45,314 nucleotides of DNA from an uncultured Lachnospiraceae bacterium (GTDB lineage: Bacteria > Bacillota > Clostridia > Lachnospirales > Lachnospiraceae), in the NCBI GenBank assembly GCA_910586705.1, contig CAJUJK010000031.1:1-45314 (forward strand), written 5' to 3'. Of the stretch, positions 1 through 8,022 are shown in pieces. Position 1 is the first letter of the stretch, and each line of letters starts with the position of its first letter. The position numbers were made by a program, and so were the translations under genes. Below the pieces are notes generated by a model. It saw nothing but the letters and a program-made list of their open reading frames with translations. It was not told the origin of the DNA and ran no database searches.

Positions 1-52
1 ATACTGTCGAAAATAAAATGCTTTTTCCGTCTACTACAAAGTGCCGCGTTAC
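1..52 (-). mobile_element. Terminus of an insertion sequence (IS66-like end), cut by the window edge
   Basis: Read on the minus strand, the sequence changes abruptly at position 52 into GTAACGCGGC. The same ten bases begin the segment at 45266 on the plus strand, so the two window ends carry matching outward-pointing termini. Both also share subterminal CGAAA(A)TAAAAT and TCTACT words. IS66-family elements are known to begin with GTAA; the family assignment is inference because no transposase is inside the window. The insertion lies inside the yoeB reading frame and supplies its stop codon. Confidence 0.5.
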
Positions 53-276
53 AGTATACCGTTATTGATACGATAAATCAGCCTGTTACTATCATCGATG
101 CGGCGACTCCAGAATCCGGCATAATTCCCTTTTAATGGCTCCGGCTTTCCTATTCCGTCAAAATGCCCCCGCTCAATATCCTTTAGAAGTGTATTTATCC
201 GTTTTATTGTTTTTCTATCCTGCGTCTGCCAGTAAAGGTATTCTTCCCATGCCTCATCAAACCATATCTTTTTCAT
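49..276 (-). pseudogene. yoeB: YoeB/Txe-family toxin, C-terminus removed by IS insertion
   Basis: YoeB is a ribosome-dependent mRNA endonuclease paired with the YefM antitoxin. The N-terminal MKKIWFDEAWEEYLYWQ, the KPEPLKGNYAGFWSRRI core and the NRLIYRI strand match the family closely. The usual ending of about ten residues with the terminal His-Tyr is missing: after INNGI the frame enters the IS end and stops at the TAA of its GTAA terminus. Family knowledge places catalytic residues in that lost tail, so the toxin is probably inactive (inference). The start at MKKIW is chosen because it matches the family N-terminus; an upstream ATG at 291 adds five residues. It overlaps the antitoxin gene by 20 bases. 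Confidence 0.85.
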
Positions 277-523
277 TATCATAATCCTCAATTATTTCAT
301 GTTCTGCTCCCTTACCGGCATTAAGAGCAGAAATGCCACGTTGTAATTTTGCCAGATACTCGGCATTCCGTTTCGCTCTCGTCAAGTCGTTATATTCACG
401 CTCGGAAAGAATTACCACATTTTGGTTATTCTCCCGTGAAACAATGACCGGCTCCCCATTAAAGGCATTATCAAGATAATTTTTCAAATTCGCCCTTAAT
501 TCAATCGGTTTTGTAGCAATCAT
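257..523 (-). CDS. yefM: YefM/Phd-family antitoxin
   Basis: An 88-residue antitoxin of the Phd/YefM type, which binds its toxin through a disordered C-terminal half and represses its own promoter through the N-terminal half. The N-terminus ATKPIELRANLKNYLD and the segment EPVIVSRENNQNVVILSE are typical; the acidic tail from about residue 65 is the toxin-binding part. The gene overlaps yoeB, the usual order for translational coupling. A GGGAGCG ribosome binding site precedes the start. Because its toxin is truncated, it may persist as a free antitoxin and cross-neutralise other YoeB toxins (inference). Confidence 0.9.
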   Translation of the reverse strand: MIATKPIELRANLKNYLDNAFNGEPVIVSRENNQNVVILSEREYNDLTRAKRNAEYLAKLQRGISALNAGKGAEHEIIEDYDNEKDMV

Positions 524-664
524 CTTTTTCGCTCCCTTTCTTTAACTAATGGCGTACTGTTTTCAATACCATATTTCATATTATTTTCCCCACTTCTTTT
601 CCAGCCCAAACTGCCTGCTGTCCTCTTCCTACACATTTTATACGGCAGTGTTTTAATACACAAG

Positions 665-790
665 TCAATCTGTACTTTCATCATACCCGATTCCCCATAA
701 AGCCGCAACAATTTTCTGTGGAGAGGCACCTTTATCATTCTGCATTAAAGTTCCCTCTATATCCGAATACATGAAATATAAGTCCTGCAC
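665..790 (-). CDS. Unrecognised 41-residue ORF with strong ribosome binding site
   Basis: A short frame starts with GTG at 790, nine bases downstream of a perfect AGGAGG. It would encode a 41-residue peptide containing YSDIEGTLMQNDKGASPQKI and VAALWGIGYDE. I do not recognise it. The amino-acid use looks protein-like, and it lies upstream of yefM on the same strand, so it could be a leader gene or the remnant of a larger gene. The stretch 524-664 between it and yefM holds only an implausible frame and no recognisable gene. Confidence 0.3.
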   Translation of the reverse strand: MQDLYFMYSDIEGTLMQNDKGASPQKIVAALWGIGYDESTD

Positions 791-975
791 CCTTCACTGC
801 CTCCTCTATCGTTCCTTATTTGCACAGTAACATCTGTAATCCTTAATAGATTTCGTTTGTTATTTTATCCGTATAGCACATGCCATCATTAAGATAACAA
901 TCGCTATTTTCAGCCATTATTCAATATATTACACCCATTATATCATAGCTATACCAGCCTGCAATAAAAACACCT
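791..975. other. AT-rich gap beside the integrase; likely zone of the left attachment site
   Basis: Nothing coding is seen here. The sequence is AT-rich and lies directly downstream of the integrase stop, where Tn916-type elements usually end. The left junction of the element is expected here by analogy. I could not find a convincing direct repeat of this stretch near 23.0-24.9 kb, so the exact attachment core is unresolved. Confidence 0.3.
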
Positions 976-2133
976 CTATATTTCTTCCAGCTTTTTCAAC
1001 TCCTCCCTTTTAAATTCCTCCGTAATATGTACATACAGGTCCATGGTCATCTGCAGATTTGCATGCCCCAGATACTTCTGCACCGTTTTGGGCAGTATGC
1101 CCGCCTCGATACATCGTGTTGCAAACGTATGCCGGAATGTATGCGCGGAAAACACCGGGATCTGCTCAGTTCCATCCCTCTGCAGATTGACTTCTGATAT
1201 GATCCTCTTTATCGCATCATTAAATACCGTTGCGCAAATTGGTGTATTAAATTTCGTCACAAACAGGATATCTTTAAACTCACCTACATTCCCATACTTT
1301 TCTGCCAGTATTTTCTTAAGCCTTATCTGCCTGTGCAGCGCTTTCTCACAAGCTTCATTCATCGGTACCGTCCTGACACTTGATTCCGTTTTCGGCGGTC
1401 CAATATGAAAAGTCTTCGCCCCATCCCCGTCAAATTTCTGGTATAAAAGTGTCTTTGTCACGCTTATGCTCCGCTCCTCAAAGTTTAAATCCTCTTCCTC
1501 AAGCGCACAGAGTTCCCCCGGTCTTAAGCCAGTGTTTACTGCGGTCACAAATAGGTTATTGTAAAAGGTTCCCGCAGCACATTCAAAAAAGTCTTTCTGT
1601 TCTTCTACCGACAATACAATCCTGTCATTTGGTCTGTTCTTTGCCAGTCGCACACCTTTCGCTGGATTTTTCAAAGCAAAATCGTTTTCGATTGCGATAT
1701 TGAACAGGTCAAGCAACAGGATGCGCACCTTATTCTGCGTCTCCCACTGGTAGCCCGCCGCATCCAGCACATTGATCAGGTTCTTAATGTGCATCTGCCT
1801 GACTTCATCTACATACATAGCACCAAGTTTCGGCAGGATATGAGCCTCAAAAATATGCTCATAATGGCGCTTTGTATTGGGACGTATCAACGGCTCCTTA
1901 TAAACCTTCATCCACTCCCTGTACCACTGTGTCACCGTCAGCCTTCTTTTGACACTTTCTCTCTGCGCATTTTCCTTAAGTGCTTCTTGAAGTTTATTTC
2001 TGATCTCCACCTTGCTGCTGCCATATACCGACTTACGGTTTCCAAATCTGTCTACATAACGCGCTTCATATCTGCCATTCTTATTCTGGCGTATTCCCTT
2101 GCCCAACTCCTTACCACTGTTGTCTTTTCCCAT
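976..2133 (-). CDS. int: Tyrosine recombinase, Tn916-type element integrase
   Basis: A 385-residue site-specific recombinase that would catalyse integration and excision of the element. Residues 14-50 form an arm-type DNA-binding domain (GIRQNKNGRYEARYV). Residues 60-160 are the core-binding SAM-like domain. The catalytic domain shows R204 in TGLRPGE, K248 in PPKTESSVR, H331 and R334 in HTFRH, H357 in LGHAN and the nucleophile Y367 in DLYVH. All active-site residues are present and the length is normal for the family, so it should be active. It lies 153 bases downstream of xis at the outer edge of the element, the usual Tn916 arrangement. A perfect inverted repeat between xis and int may limit its expression. 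Confidence 0.96.
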   Translation of the reverse strand: MGKDNSGKELGKGIRQNKNGRYEARYVDRFGNRKSVYGSSKVEIRNKLQEALKENAQRESVKRRLTVTQWYREWMKVYKEPLIRPNTKRHYEHIFEAHILPKLGAMYVDEVRQMHIKNLINVLDAAGYQWETQNKVRILLLDLFNIAIENDFALKNPAKGVRLAKNRPNDRIVLSVEEQKDFFECAAGTFYNNLFVTAVNTGLRPGELCALEEEDLNFEERSISVTKTLLYQKFDGDGAKTFHIGPPKTESSVRTVPMNEACEKALHRQIRLKKILAEKYGNVGEFKDILFVTKFNTPICATVFNDAIKRIISEVNLQRDGTEQIPVFSAHTFRHTFATRCIEAGILPKTVQKYLGHANLQMTMDLYVHITEEFKREELKKLEEI

Positions 2134-2224
2134 GAACTTCTCCCTTCCTTACCAAAAATTTAATACACAAAGTCGAATATCCTATACTCGTATTTATTAT
2201 TACAAATATTTAATTTCGTTAAAT

Positions 2225-2268
2225 AGCAAAAGACCGACAAAAAAAATGCTACACGCCGGTCTTTTGCT
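2225..2268 (-). terminator. Perfect 12-bp inverted repeat between xis and int
   Basis: The arms AGCAAAAGACCG (2225-2236) and CGGTCTTTTGCT (2257-2268) are perfect inverted repeats with a 20-base loop that contains eight A. On the minus strand the structure follows the xis stop by 18 bases and precedes the int start. It could be an intrinsic terminator or attenuator that keeps integrase low unless transcription reads through. The T-run lies inside the second arm, so terminator strength is uncertain. Confidence 0.5.
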
Positions 2269-2286
2269 CATCGCTCAATGGATGCC

Positions 2287-2481
2287 TTAAATCGCTTCGT
2301 GCGCTATAAGATAGCGTTCAAACCGTTCCCTTTTTATCAGAGATTTCTTATTTCCGACACGCAGGACAAAATCACAGTCCTGCTCATTCATCAGTTCCCG
2401 TATCTTGTGCATGCCGATGCCGGTATATGCTGCCGCCTCTTCCACAGAAATATTCAATTTTTCCCACACTGGTACTATCAT
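2287..2481 (-). CDS. xis: Excisionase (Tn916 Xis-like, helix-turn-helix)
   Basis: A 64-residue DNA-binding protein that in Tn916-type elements bends DNA and directs the integrase toward excision. The frame VPVWEKLNISVEEAAAYTG, the HTH helix IGMHKIRELMNEQ and the basic C-terminus KKSLIKRERFERYL match the family. I chose the ATG at 2481 because the protein then starts MIVPVWEKL as in relatives and an AAAGGA lies upstream; a start at 2493 is possible. It is next to the integrase and downstream of the ATPase gene. A fragment of a different Xis is found at 44408-44581. Confidence 0.9.
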   Translation of the reverse strand: MIVPVWEKLNISVEEAAAYTGIGMHKIRELMNEQDCDFVLRVGNKKSLIKRERFERYLIAHEAI

Positions 2482-2532
2482 GTAGCATCTCATCCTTTCT
2501 CATTTTTATATTTTTTCTGTGATCTCCACTTG

Positions 2533-3582
2533 TTATCCTTGGTAGGCAGATACTTTTATCGGTCTGTCAACCCGATAATTATTAACCGTCAAAGCACCAA
2601 CCGCAATAAATTCACCCCGCTGCAGTCCATTCAAAATGCCCGTCCATTTTCGATAGTTTTCCCGCTCGATCATCTTAGCAATGCGCTCCGTGCTCATTGC
2701 ATCCGGACGGAAATACAGGATTGTCCCGCTCTGCAACATGCGCTGTTCCATCACTGTAAGTGTTCCTGCTGATATCTGCTGCGTCACAAGTATGAGATGC
2801 AGTCCCAGCTTTCGACCCTCGGACATGATTTTTGCCAAGGAAGATGCCCTGCCCGATGAAAGATTCTGAAATTCATCAACCAAAACATATAGCGGCTCAT
2901 TCTGATAAAGCAAGGCATTTGCCTGTCGCCAAAGAAAGGAGAGCACCAACTCGGCAATAATTTCCTGCGTGCCAAGATCAAATCTGCTGAGGCGAAGAAT
3001 ATTGATTCTGCCTCTCTTGATGAAGCCATCTCCAGGGCGAAAAACATTCGGCATTGTTAGTGGCCGCAGTCTCTCTCTAACATTCTTTGCCAGCTTTTCC
3101 TCACTTCGTTCCAGTATTCTATCCAGGCATCTGATTCCTTCCTTTTCGTACATTTTTTCTTCTTGTCCTGCGTATATAGCTTCCCTCAGTACTGCCTCCT
3201 GATTGACTCCGAAACGCAATGCCCTCTTAACGATATCAGCAACAGAGCTGACCACGCTCCACTCATCCTCAACAGTCCCATCCTCATAGTGCATCGGTTC
3301 TAAGAACCTGCAGCGGATTCCTTCTGTCCGAACATCTGTCTCCGTTTTCGCTGTAGAAAATGCCTCTGCATACGTCCTAAATATTTCAGCGTCATCAAGG
3401 CAATGGTGCAAATCGAAAGCTAACACTGTCCCGCCATTCTTTACGATTTCACATATAATTCTCTGTGCTTCAACCGTCTTACCTGCACCAGATCCCCCAA
3501 GTAGCAACATATGGCAATTCAAGGAACTTTTCGTATTCATACAGACAGAATTGCCGCAATAAGGACCGATATCAATCAACAT
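2533..3582 (-). CDS. HerA/VirD4-like DNA-translocase-type ATPase
   Basis: Counting from an in-frame ATG at 3612, the P-loop GGSGAGKT is at residues 39-46, the Walker B LYVLVDEFQNL at 241-251 and a sensor-like block SEGRKLGLHLILVTQQ at 264-279. The last two are typical of HerA/VirD4/TraG-class hexameric pumps that move DNA or proteins. I prefer the ATG at 3582, which follows GGGGTGG and leaves a 7-base overlap with the preceding gene. No membrane segment is seen, unlike classical VirD4. It is the last gene of a three-gene unit (5358-2533) placed next to xis-int, so a role in transfer or handling of the excised element is inferred. Substrate and partner channel are unknown. Confidence 0.75.
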   Translation of the reverse strand: MLIDIGPYCGNSVCMNTKSSLNCHMLLLGGSGAGKTVEAQRIICEIVKNGGTVLAFDLHHCLDDAEIFRTYAEAFSTAKTETDVRTEGIRCRFLEPMHYEDGTVEDEWSVVSSVADIVKRALRFGVNQEAVLREAIYAGQEEKMYEKEGIRCLDRILERSEEKLAKNVRERLRPLTMPNVFRPGDGFIKRGRINILRLSRFDLGTQEIIAELVLSFLWRQANALLYQNEPLYVLVDEFQNLSSGRASSLAKIMSEGRKLGLHLILVTQQISAGTLTVMEQRMLQSGTILYFRPDAMSTERIAKMIERENYRKWTGILNGLQRGEFIAVGALTVNNYRVDRPIKVSAYQG

Positions 3583-4619
3583 TCCGACCACCCCTTTCTT
3601 TTCATACGACATGCCGTAACAAATTCGACATCTCCTTCTTTGTTAAATTTTTCACGGGAAAATCGTAACATCCGGCGTCTCTCATACGTTCCCGCTATAC
3701 TCCTGTAATTCATTTTTGCCGTAAAAGTCATGTCGCTCTCCGGTAGCAAAATTCCTTCTTTTGCAAGTGCTGCCTTGATTTGATCTTCTGCAAATATCCG
3801 AAGGAGCGGTTCAGCCATTTTCTTAAAGAGCTCCTCATGCAAATATAAGCTTGATGTATCAACGTAAAGAGTCTTTTCAATGTGGTCCATAGCCTCCAAT
3901 CCCAGCTCCGGTAGCAAAAAGACAGCCAAATCTTTCTCTTGCGCCTGCCAGCGGTATGCTTCATCCAGAAACAAATCTACAACGCCCTCGATACTAGCCT
4001 TGCCTTGCTCGGCAAGACTTCTTGCCCACTCTATGATCTGCGGAAACTCTTGCTGCCGACCTTTTCGCCAATACGCTGGAAATAAGAAACACGCTGCTGC
4101 AACAAATACCTTCTCCGTCTGTGTCCTGCATTCTGGAACCCTCTCCCCAATTTTTTCAAACACCAAAGAAAGCTCCCCATCCTCCGGGACAACTTCCTCG
4201 AGCGAAACCTCTTCTGTGTGCAAATTTTTAATATAAATGAAAATGAAATCCAACCCTTCATCCTGTAAAATTCTGCCATCAGAAAAAATCAGCACTGGCG
4301 GCGTTGTGTTTTCTGAAGCCACATACGCTTGCATCGCATACTCGACCGCCTTCTCCATCTTTTTCTCCGAACCTCTTGGACAGTAAATCGTCCAGCAGAA
4401 ATCTGCGTTTGCACTCTCCCGAAGATTTTCATTTTTTATGCAATCTTCGAGCCTAACTGGCGAAATATTCTTCAGGCGCTCCAAAAGCATAGGAAAGTCT
4501 TTCTCCTCTGCCACAAGAACAATCGGGCTCGAAATTGCGCACCCAAGCTCTCTTAAAATCGGATAATTTGCAGCGATACTCTTTAAAAGCTTGCTCTTAG
4601 AAAATTTATTATATTGCAT
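3576..4619 (-). CDS. Unrecognised 347-residue protein, partner of the ATPase
   Basis: I do not recognise a family. The N-terminal third (LLKSIAANYPILRELG, then SPIVLVAEEKDFPMLLERL) has an alternating helix-strand pattern that could be a degenerate ATPase-like or Rossmann-like fold, but no P-loop is present. The middle and C-terminal parts are helical and acidic. It overlaps the preceding gene by 11 bases and the ATPase gene by 7, so the three are translated together. The tight coupling suggests a complex or a shared pathway with the HerA/VirD4-like ATPase; this is inference. Confidence 0.6.
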   Translation of the reverse strand: MQYNKFSKSKLLKSIAANYPILRELGCAISSPIVLVAEEKDFPMLLERLKNISPVRLEDCIKNENLRESANADFCWTIYCPRGSEKKMEKAVEYAMQAYVASENTTPPVLIFSDGRILQDEGLDFIFIYIKNLHTEEVSLEEVVPEDGELSLVFEKIGERVPECRTQTEKVFVAAACFLFPAYWRKGRQQEFPQIIEWARSLAEQGKASIEGVVDLFLDEAYRWQAQEKDLAVFLLPELGLEAMDHIEKTLYVDTSSLYLHEELFKKMAEPLLRIFAEDQIKAALAKEGILLPESDMTFTAKMNYRSIAGTYERRRMLRFSREKFNKEGDVEFVTACRMKRKGWSEC

Positions 4620-5358
4620 TCTCCCACACCTCGCTCATTGTCGTTTCCCCCCTTTTAGCAAAATGCAATCTTCCGTCCAACATTTTATTCCAGCCCGCTT
4701 TGTTTGGTATTTCAACTTCTTTTGCATTGTTTAACAAATACGCCAGCAGTGCATCCATTATCTCCTCTTCGCAACGTCGCGATGTCTGGAAAAATACTCC
4801 GCGTTCTTTCATTGCACGGCACAGCTTTTTGGAAAGCATACCAGTCCTCCCATCTCCCATCCTCAAAAACACTCCTTCCGAATTTCCATACCAGACGATA
4901 TGCAAAACCCTCCGATTTTTTTGACCATGCGATCGCATTATTTTGCTCAAAATATCGCGGGCATTACACAATCGTTTCACGTGAATGTGTCTTTCGTGCG
5001 CGCCAATCTGAGCATAAAACAGTTCCGCACATGCCCCTTTGAAAACTTCATAGCTTACAATTTTCTTTTCCAGTTCCTTATCCATTTTTTTGCTTTGTTT
5101 TCGCTCATCACATACAGCATCAATCTCCCGCTTTGCTAGGTACACATCCACATCCATCTTCTTTTGAAATGAATGATATACCAACTGCGTTCGCATCGAA
5201 TCGGGTAGATTAGTAACAATCGAGCTTTCTCCATCCGCATTTTGCATGTATGGATTATCGTTATAGATTTGAGCCATTTTATCATCCCAATCTTGATACA
5301 AGGGAATGGGCTCTACATCCTTACACAGCCAGTTTTCACGATCTTCTCTATTCTCCAT
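4609..5358 (-). CDS. Unrecognised 249-residue protein, first gene of the ATPase operon
   Basis: No confident family. The sequence is charged, with a Lys-rich coiled stretch around residues 85-105 (CDERKQSKKMDKELEKKI). A C-terminal segment NNAKEVEIPNKAGWNKMLDG ends in HFAK, a pattern that recalls primase/DUF927-associated proteins; that resemblance is weak. The start follows AAAGGAG. It opens the operon that ends with the HerA/VirD4-like ATPase. The region upstream holds a candidate promoter with a G10 run in the spacer, so its expression may vary between cells. Confidence 0.6.
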   Translation of the reverse strand: MENREDRENWLCKDVEPIPLYQDWDDKMAQIYNDNPYMQNADGESSIVTNLPDSMRTQLVYHSFQKKMDVDVYLAKREIDAVCDERKQSKKMDKELEKKIVSYEVFKGACAELFYAQIGAHERHIHVKRLCNARDILSKIMRSHGQKNRRVLHIVWYGNSEGVFLRMGDGRTGMLSKKLCRAMKERGVFFQTSRRCEEEIMDALLAYLLNNAKEVEIPNKAGWNKMLDGRLHFAKRGETTMSEVWENAI

Positions 5359-5498
5359 GTCCTGCTCCTTTCATCAATCTAAATCTGCCCCGTTTAGTTC
5401 GGAGCACCAATAGTCTTGGTCGCGCAACCATTTTCATCATATCTTGAAACCATCTCCCGCTTGGATCAGTCGAAAATATAATTGATGAAATTGTTAAA

Positions 5499-5529
5499 TT
5501 TTGTATACTTTTACCCCCCCCCCACCACC
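5499..5529 (-). promoter_or_regulatory. Candidate promoter with ten-G homopolymer in the spacer
   Basis: On the minus strand TTGGTG is followed after 18 bases by TATACA, and ten consecutive G (5514-5523) lie inside that spacer. The predicted start point is about 135 bases upstream of the 249-residue gene. The -35 box is weak (TTG only). Homopolymer slippage would change the spacing between the boxes, the mechanism known for phase-variable promoters elsewhere. Box assignment and phase variation are inference; the G run is seen directly. Confidence 0.4.
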
Positions 5530-5571
5530 AAAAAGAAAAGCAGGTTCAAATTCCTTTGAACCCACCATTTA

Positions 5572-7161
5572 TCATTCCTTCTCTATCATTTTCCTCAGTT
5601 CTGCCGCCGCCCTTTTCGAATCAGCTCTAAATCTCTCAGCATCTGCCATCTTATTAACGGTTATCATTCGGAACATCCTGCCCTCTTTATCCAAACTTTC
5701 CATTTTTCCTATTTCGGCTGTCTTTCCTCCTGGATCCGCTTCAAATTCCTTATCGGATACTACTTGATAACCTCCATCTTCTTTCTTCTCTATTATCAGT
5801 TCAGACAACAGCGGTTTCTCTAAAAATCCTCCTCTTTTATTATCTATGCCTCTATATAATTTCTTTATCGTATCAATAACCCGTCGCTGAAGTATGGCAT
5901 AAATCCAGCAGTAATCAGTATGATCCTTTATCACCGCCACACTGACTTTCAGCCTATCATTTTGTTCGGTCCAGTATTTTTTTGCCTCTTCACTCGCCTC
6001 CCTTTCCAACTGCCCAAGATGCATCCTGCACCGCGACTTAAACTCCTCTTCATCATATGTATTTCTTCTATATAAATAAACAAAACCTTCTGTTAAAATT
6101 CTCAGATCATAATTGATTTTCCCGATATTATCCAGCCAGAAACCGAGCAGTATCTCTGCATCCGTATAAAGATCTAATACTTCCAGTTCCTTTTTATATC
6201 TTTGGCAGAAAATGTAAAAACAGGCTATGATATTCTGCCAGACCAAGGACTTACATCCGCACAACCGATCGATCAGGTCAATATAATCCTCTGCCTCAAA
6301 TATCACATTCCTATCTTTACTTTCCAACATCATATTCACCATATTCCGCAGCAGGACACCATTCACTGTTTTATGAAACAGAACTTTATCCTCCATATCC
6401 AGTTTCTCTTCAAGTCTCTGTATCTTATGATAAGAAAAACTGCCATAACTCTTATCCATTTTCAACGAAATAACAGCCTGATGCAAAACGGTCTCTCCTA
6501 AAGAGTCTTCCCCATTGGCTCCTTCCATTTCAATACTCTCCCCTTCACTAAATTCTGTCCAGAACAGGCAGCCCTTTTTCCCCAATGTCTGTTTCAGAAA
6601 ATTAGCGCAAAAAGTTCCCTCCTCATCATCCTCAAACGGCAGCATATAGCTAATATGCTTATCATCCATCACTGTACCGCCTACAGTATTTGCATAACCT
6701 CCTATATGCTTTTCCTTTCTCCCGGTCAGATAGCTTAAGGTAAGTCTCGCATTCATCCATATATCCGACTCATAAAACCAGTAATCATCTACTAAAGCTA
6801 CGCACTCCTGCAGAAGCCGCCTTACCTCCTCTATCTTTTCACGGCGTATCTTATCTTCTCTCTCTTTTGTACCATAAATACTACGCCCGTCAATCTGCAG
6901 TCTCGCACTGTCCGGGTCAAACAAGGCATAGATTTTTCCCTCTAATAAATGAAGATACTCAAACCATTTGTCTTTATGCTTATTTATATTGCAATCCTGA
7001 ATCAGTTTTTCCCATATAATTTCCAGATTTCCATGCGCATATTTTTCATCTTTCAAATCAACCCCAAATTCATTCTTAAAATTTTGGCAGACTTGTTCCT
7101 CGTTTCCCTTACCGATCTGACAACCATCATTATTCTCTATACCGATCAACAATCTCCGCAT
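5572..7161 (-). CDS. Unrecognised 529-residue cytoplasmic protein
   Basis: I recognise no domain. The protein is charged, rich in aromatic residues and mostly predicted helical, with no signal peptide or membrane segment. The segment MDDKHISYMLPFEDDEEGTF and the C-terminal Lys/Arg-Glu-rich helix (residues about 505-529) are its clearest features. The start follows GGAGGAAGAG. It is flanked by a 210-base gap on the ATPase-operon side and by a 260-base gap with a long inverted repeat on the other, so it is probably its own transcription unit. Its size and position suggest cargo carried by the element rather than a core mobility function. Confidence 0.55.
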   Translation of the reverse strand: MRRLLIGIENNDGCQIGKGNEEQVCQNFKNEFGVDLKDEKYAHGNLEIIWEKLIQDCNINKHKDKWFEYLHLLEGKIYALFDPDSARLQIDGRSIYGTKEREDKIRREKIEEVRRLLQECVALVDDYWFYESDIWMNARLTLSYLTGRKEKHIGGYANTVGGTVMDDKHISYMLPFEDDEEGTFCANFLKQTLGKKGCLFWTEFSEGESIEMEGANGEDSLGETVLHQAVISLKMDKSYGSFSYHKIQRLEEKLDMEDKVLFHKTVNGVLLRNMVNMMLESKDRNVIFEAEDYIDLIDRLCGCKSLVWQNIIACFYIFCQRYKKELEVLDLYTDAEILLGFWLDNIGKINYDLRILTEGFVYLYRRNTYDEEEFKSRCRMHLGQLEREASEEAKKYWTEQNDRLKVSVAVIKDHTDYCWIYAILQRRVIDTIKKLYRGIDNKRGGFLEKPLLSELIIEKKEDGGYQVVSDKEFEADPGGKTAEIGKMESLDKEGRMFRMITVNKMADAERFRADSKRAAAELRKMIEKE

Positions 7162-7217
7162 TTCTCTTCCTCCAATTCACGTCACCCACTACTGCTAGTA
7201 TATCACTCCATAACCTT

Positions 7218-7313
7218 TTCGCCCATCAAATTTGCGAAACTCACAATTCTTCCCGCCACTTTTTTGTAATTTTGGTAGAAAAAATCCACTCTTATGCATT
7301 TTTGATGGGCGAA
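7218..7313. repeat. 13-bp perfect inverted repeat flanking about 70 bp
   Basis: TTCGCCCATCAAA (7218-7230) and TTTGATGGGCGAA (7301-7313) are perfect inverted copies separated by 70 bases. They lie in the 260-base intergenic gap upstream of the 529-residue gene. This could be a pair of regulator sites, a large stem-loop, or a tiny non-autonomous insertion. The rest of the gap (7162-7422) shows no gene. Confidence 0.5.
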
Positions 7314-7422
7314 TTTGCCACTGCTTACAGTCTTCTCTTGTGCTGCTGTACCCCATAACCATCCACTGTACGCATCACAGATAGCCCCCTTTACGCTCTA
7401 TCTATACTTTAATGCCAACAGC

Positions 7423-7986
7423 TTATTTCCTCCACCCATTGATATCTATGATACAGCATCCCGTATCCGGCGATCTGTACATATCCGAAGCTGATTCCAC
7501 ATTGATTTTCTGCCAGACATATTCCTTCGCATTTTCCAGTCCATTTATACGTGTGAGATACTCTCCGTCCCTGTGGATAACGATCTCTTCCCGGTGTTCC
7601 CACCACAGCAGCCTGTACTCTTCCCTGCAGCCTCTCGTATCCCCCAATGACCTGATATGCAGCGTCTTTTTCCTTTTTTCGGTATCAGCCCCGACATAGA
7701 TGCCGAAATCCTCGGTAATGCAGCTTTCTATCATCCGGCCGCATTTTTTCAGTGAATCCGACACCAGCGTATGCCCGGACATCCCCCAACTCCATGAACA
7801 TGTCTTTCCCGCGCCAAAAAATATGGTGCATGTATGGTCATCCCCTTTTGTCAGCCTGAGCATGGTTTCATCGCCGTCAAAACAGCCAAGGCAGACCAGC
7901 TCCTTCTGTACGCCGTCCTTCACTTCCAGCACCACACACTCCATGTTGTTTTCCAGTATTTCCACAAGATCACATAATCCTGCCAT
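7423..7986 (-). CDS. Unrecognised 187-residue protein
   Basis: No family recognised. The protein has short beta-rich stretches (ECVVLEVKDGVQKELVCLG, HTCTIFFGAGKTCSWSWG) and about eight cysteines, with no signal peptide. The start follows GGGAGGAGG. It lies 36 bases downstream of the Rad52-like gene on the same strand and so probably belongs to the DNA-processing operon. The length and mixed fold suggest a small globular cytoplasmic protein; nothing more can be said. Confidence 0.55.
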   Translation of the reverse strand: MAGLCDLVEILENNMECVVLEVKDGVQKELVCLGCFDGDETMLRLTKGDDHTCTIFFGAGKTCSWSWGMSGHTLVSDSLKKCGRMIESCITEDFGIYVGADTEKRKKTLHIRSLGDTRGCREEYRLLWWEHREEIVIHRDGEYLTRINGLENAKEYVWQKINVESASDMYRSPDTGCCIIDINGWRK

Positions 7987-8022
7987 GATACGTTCCTCCT
8001 CCCATAAATTCAGATGATATCC

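Noticed and set aside
520..738. 72-residue minus-strand ORF abutting yefM
   Set aside because: Start lacks a ribosome binding site, the sequence looks random and basic, and the overlapping 41-residue frame has a far better start signal.
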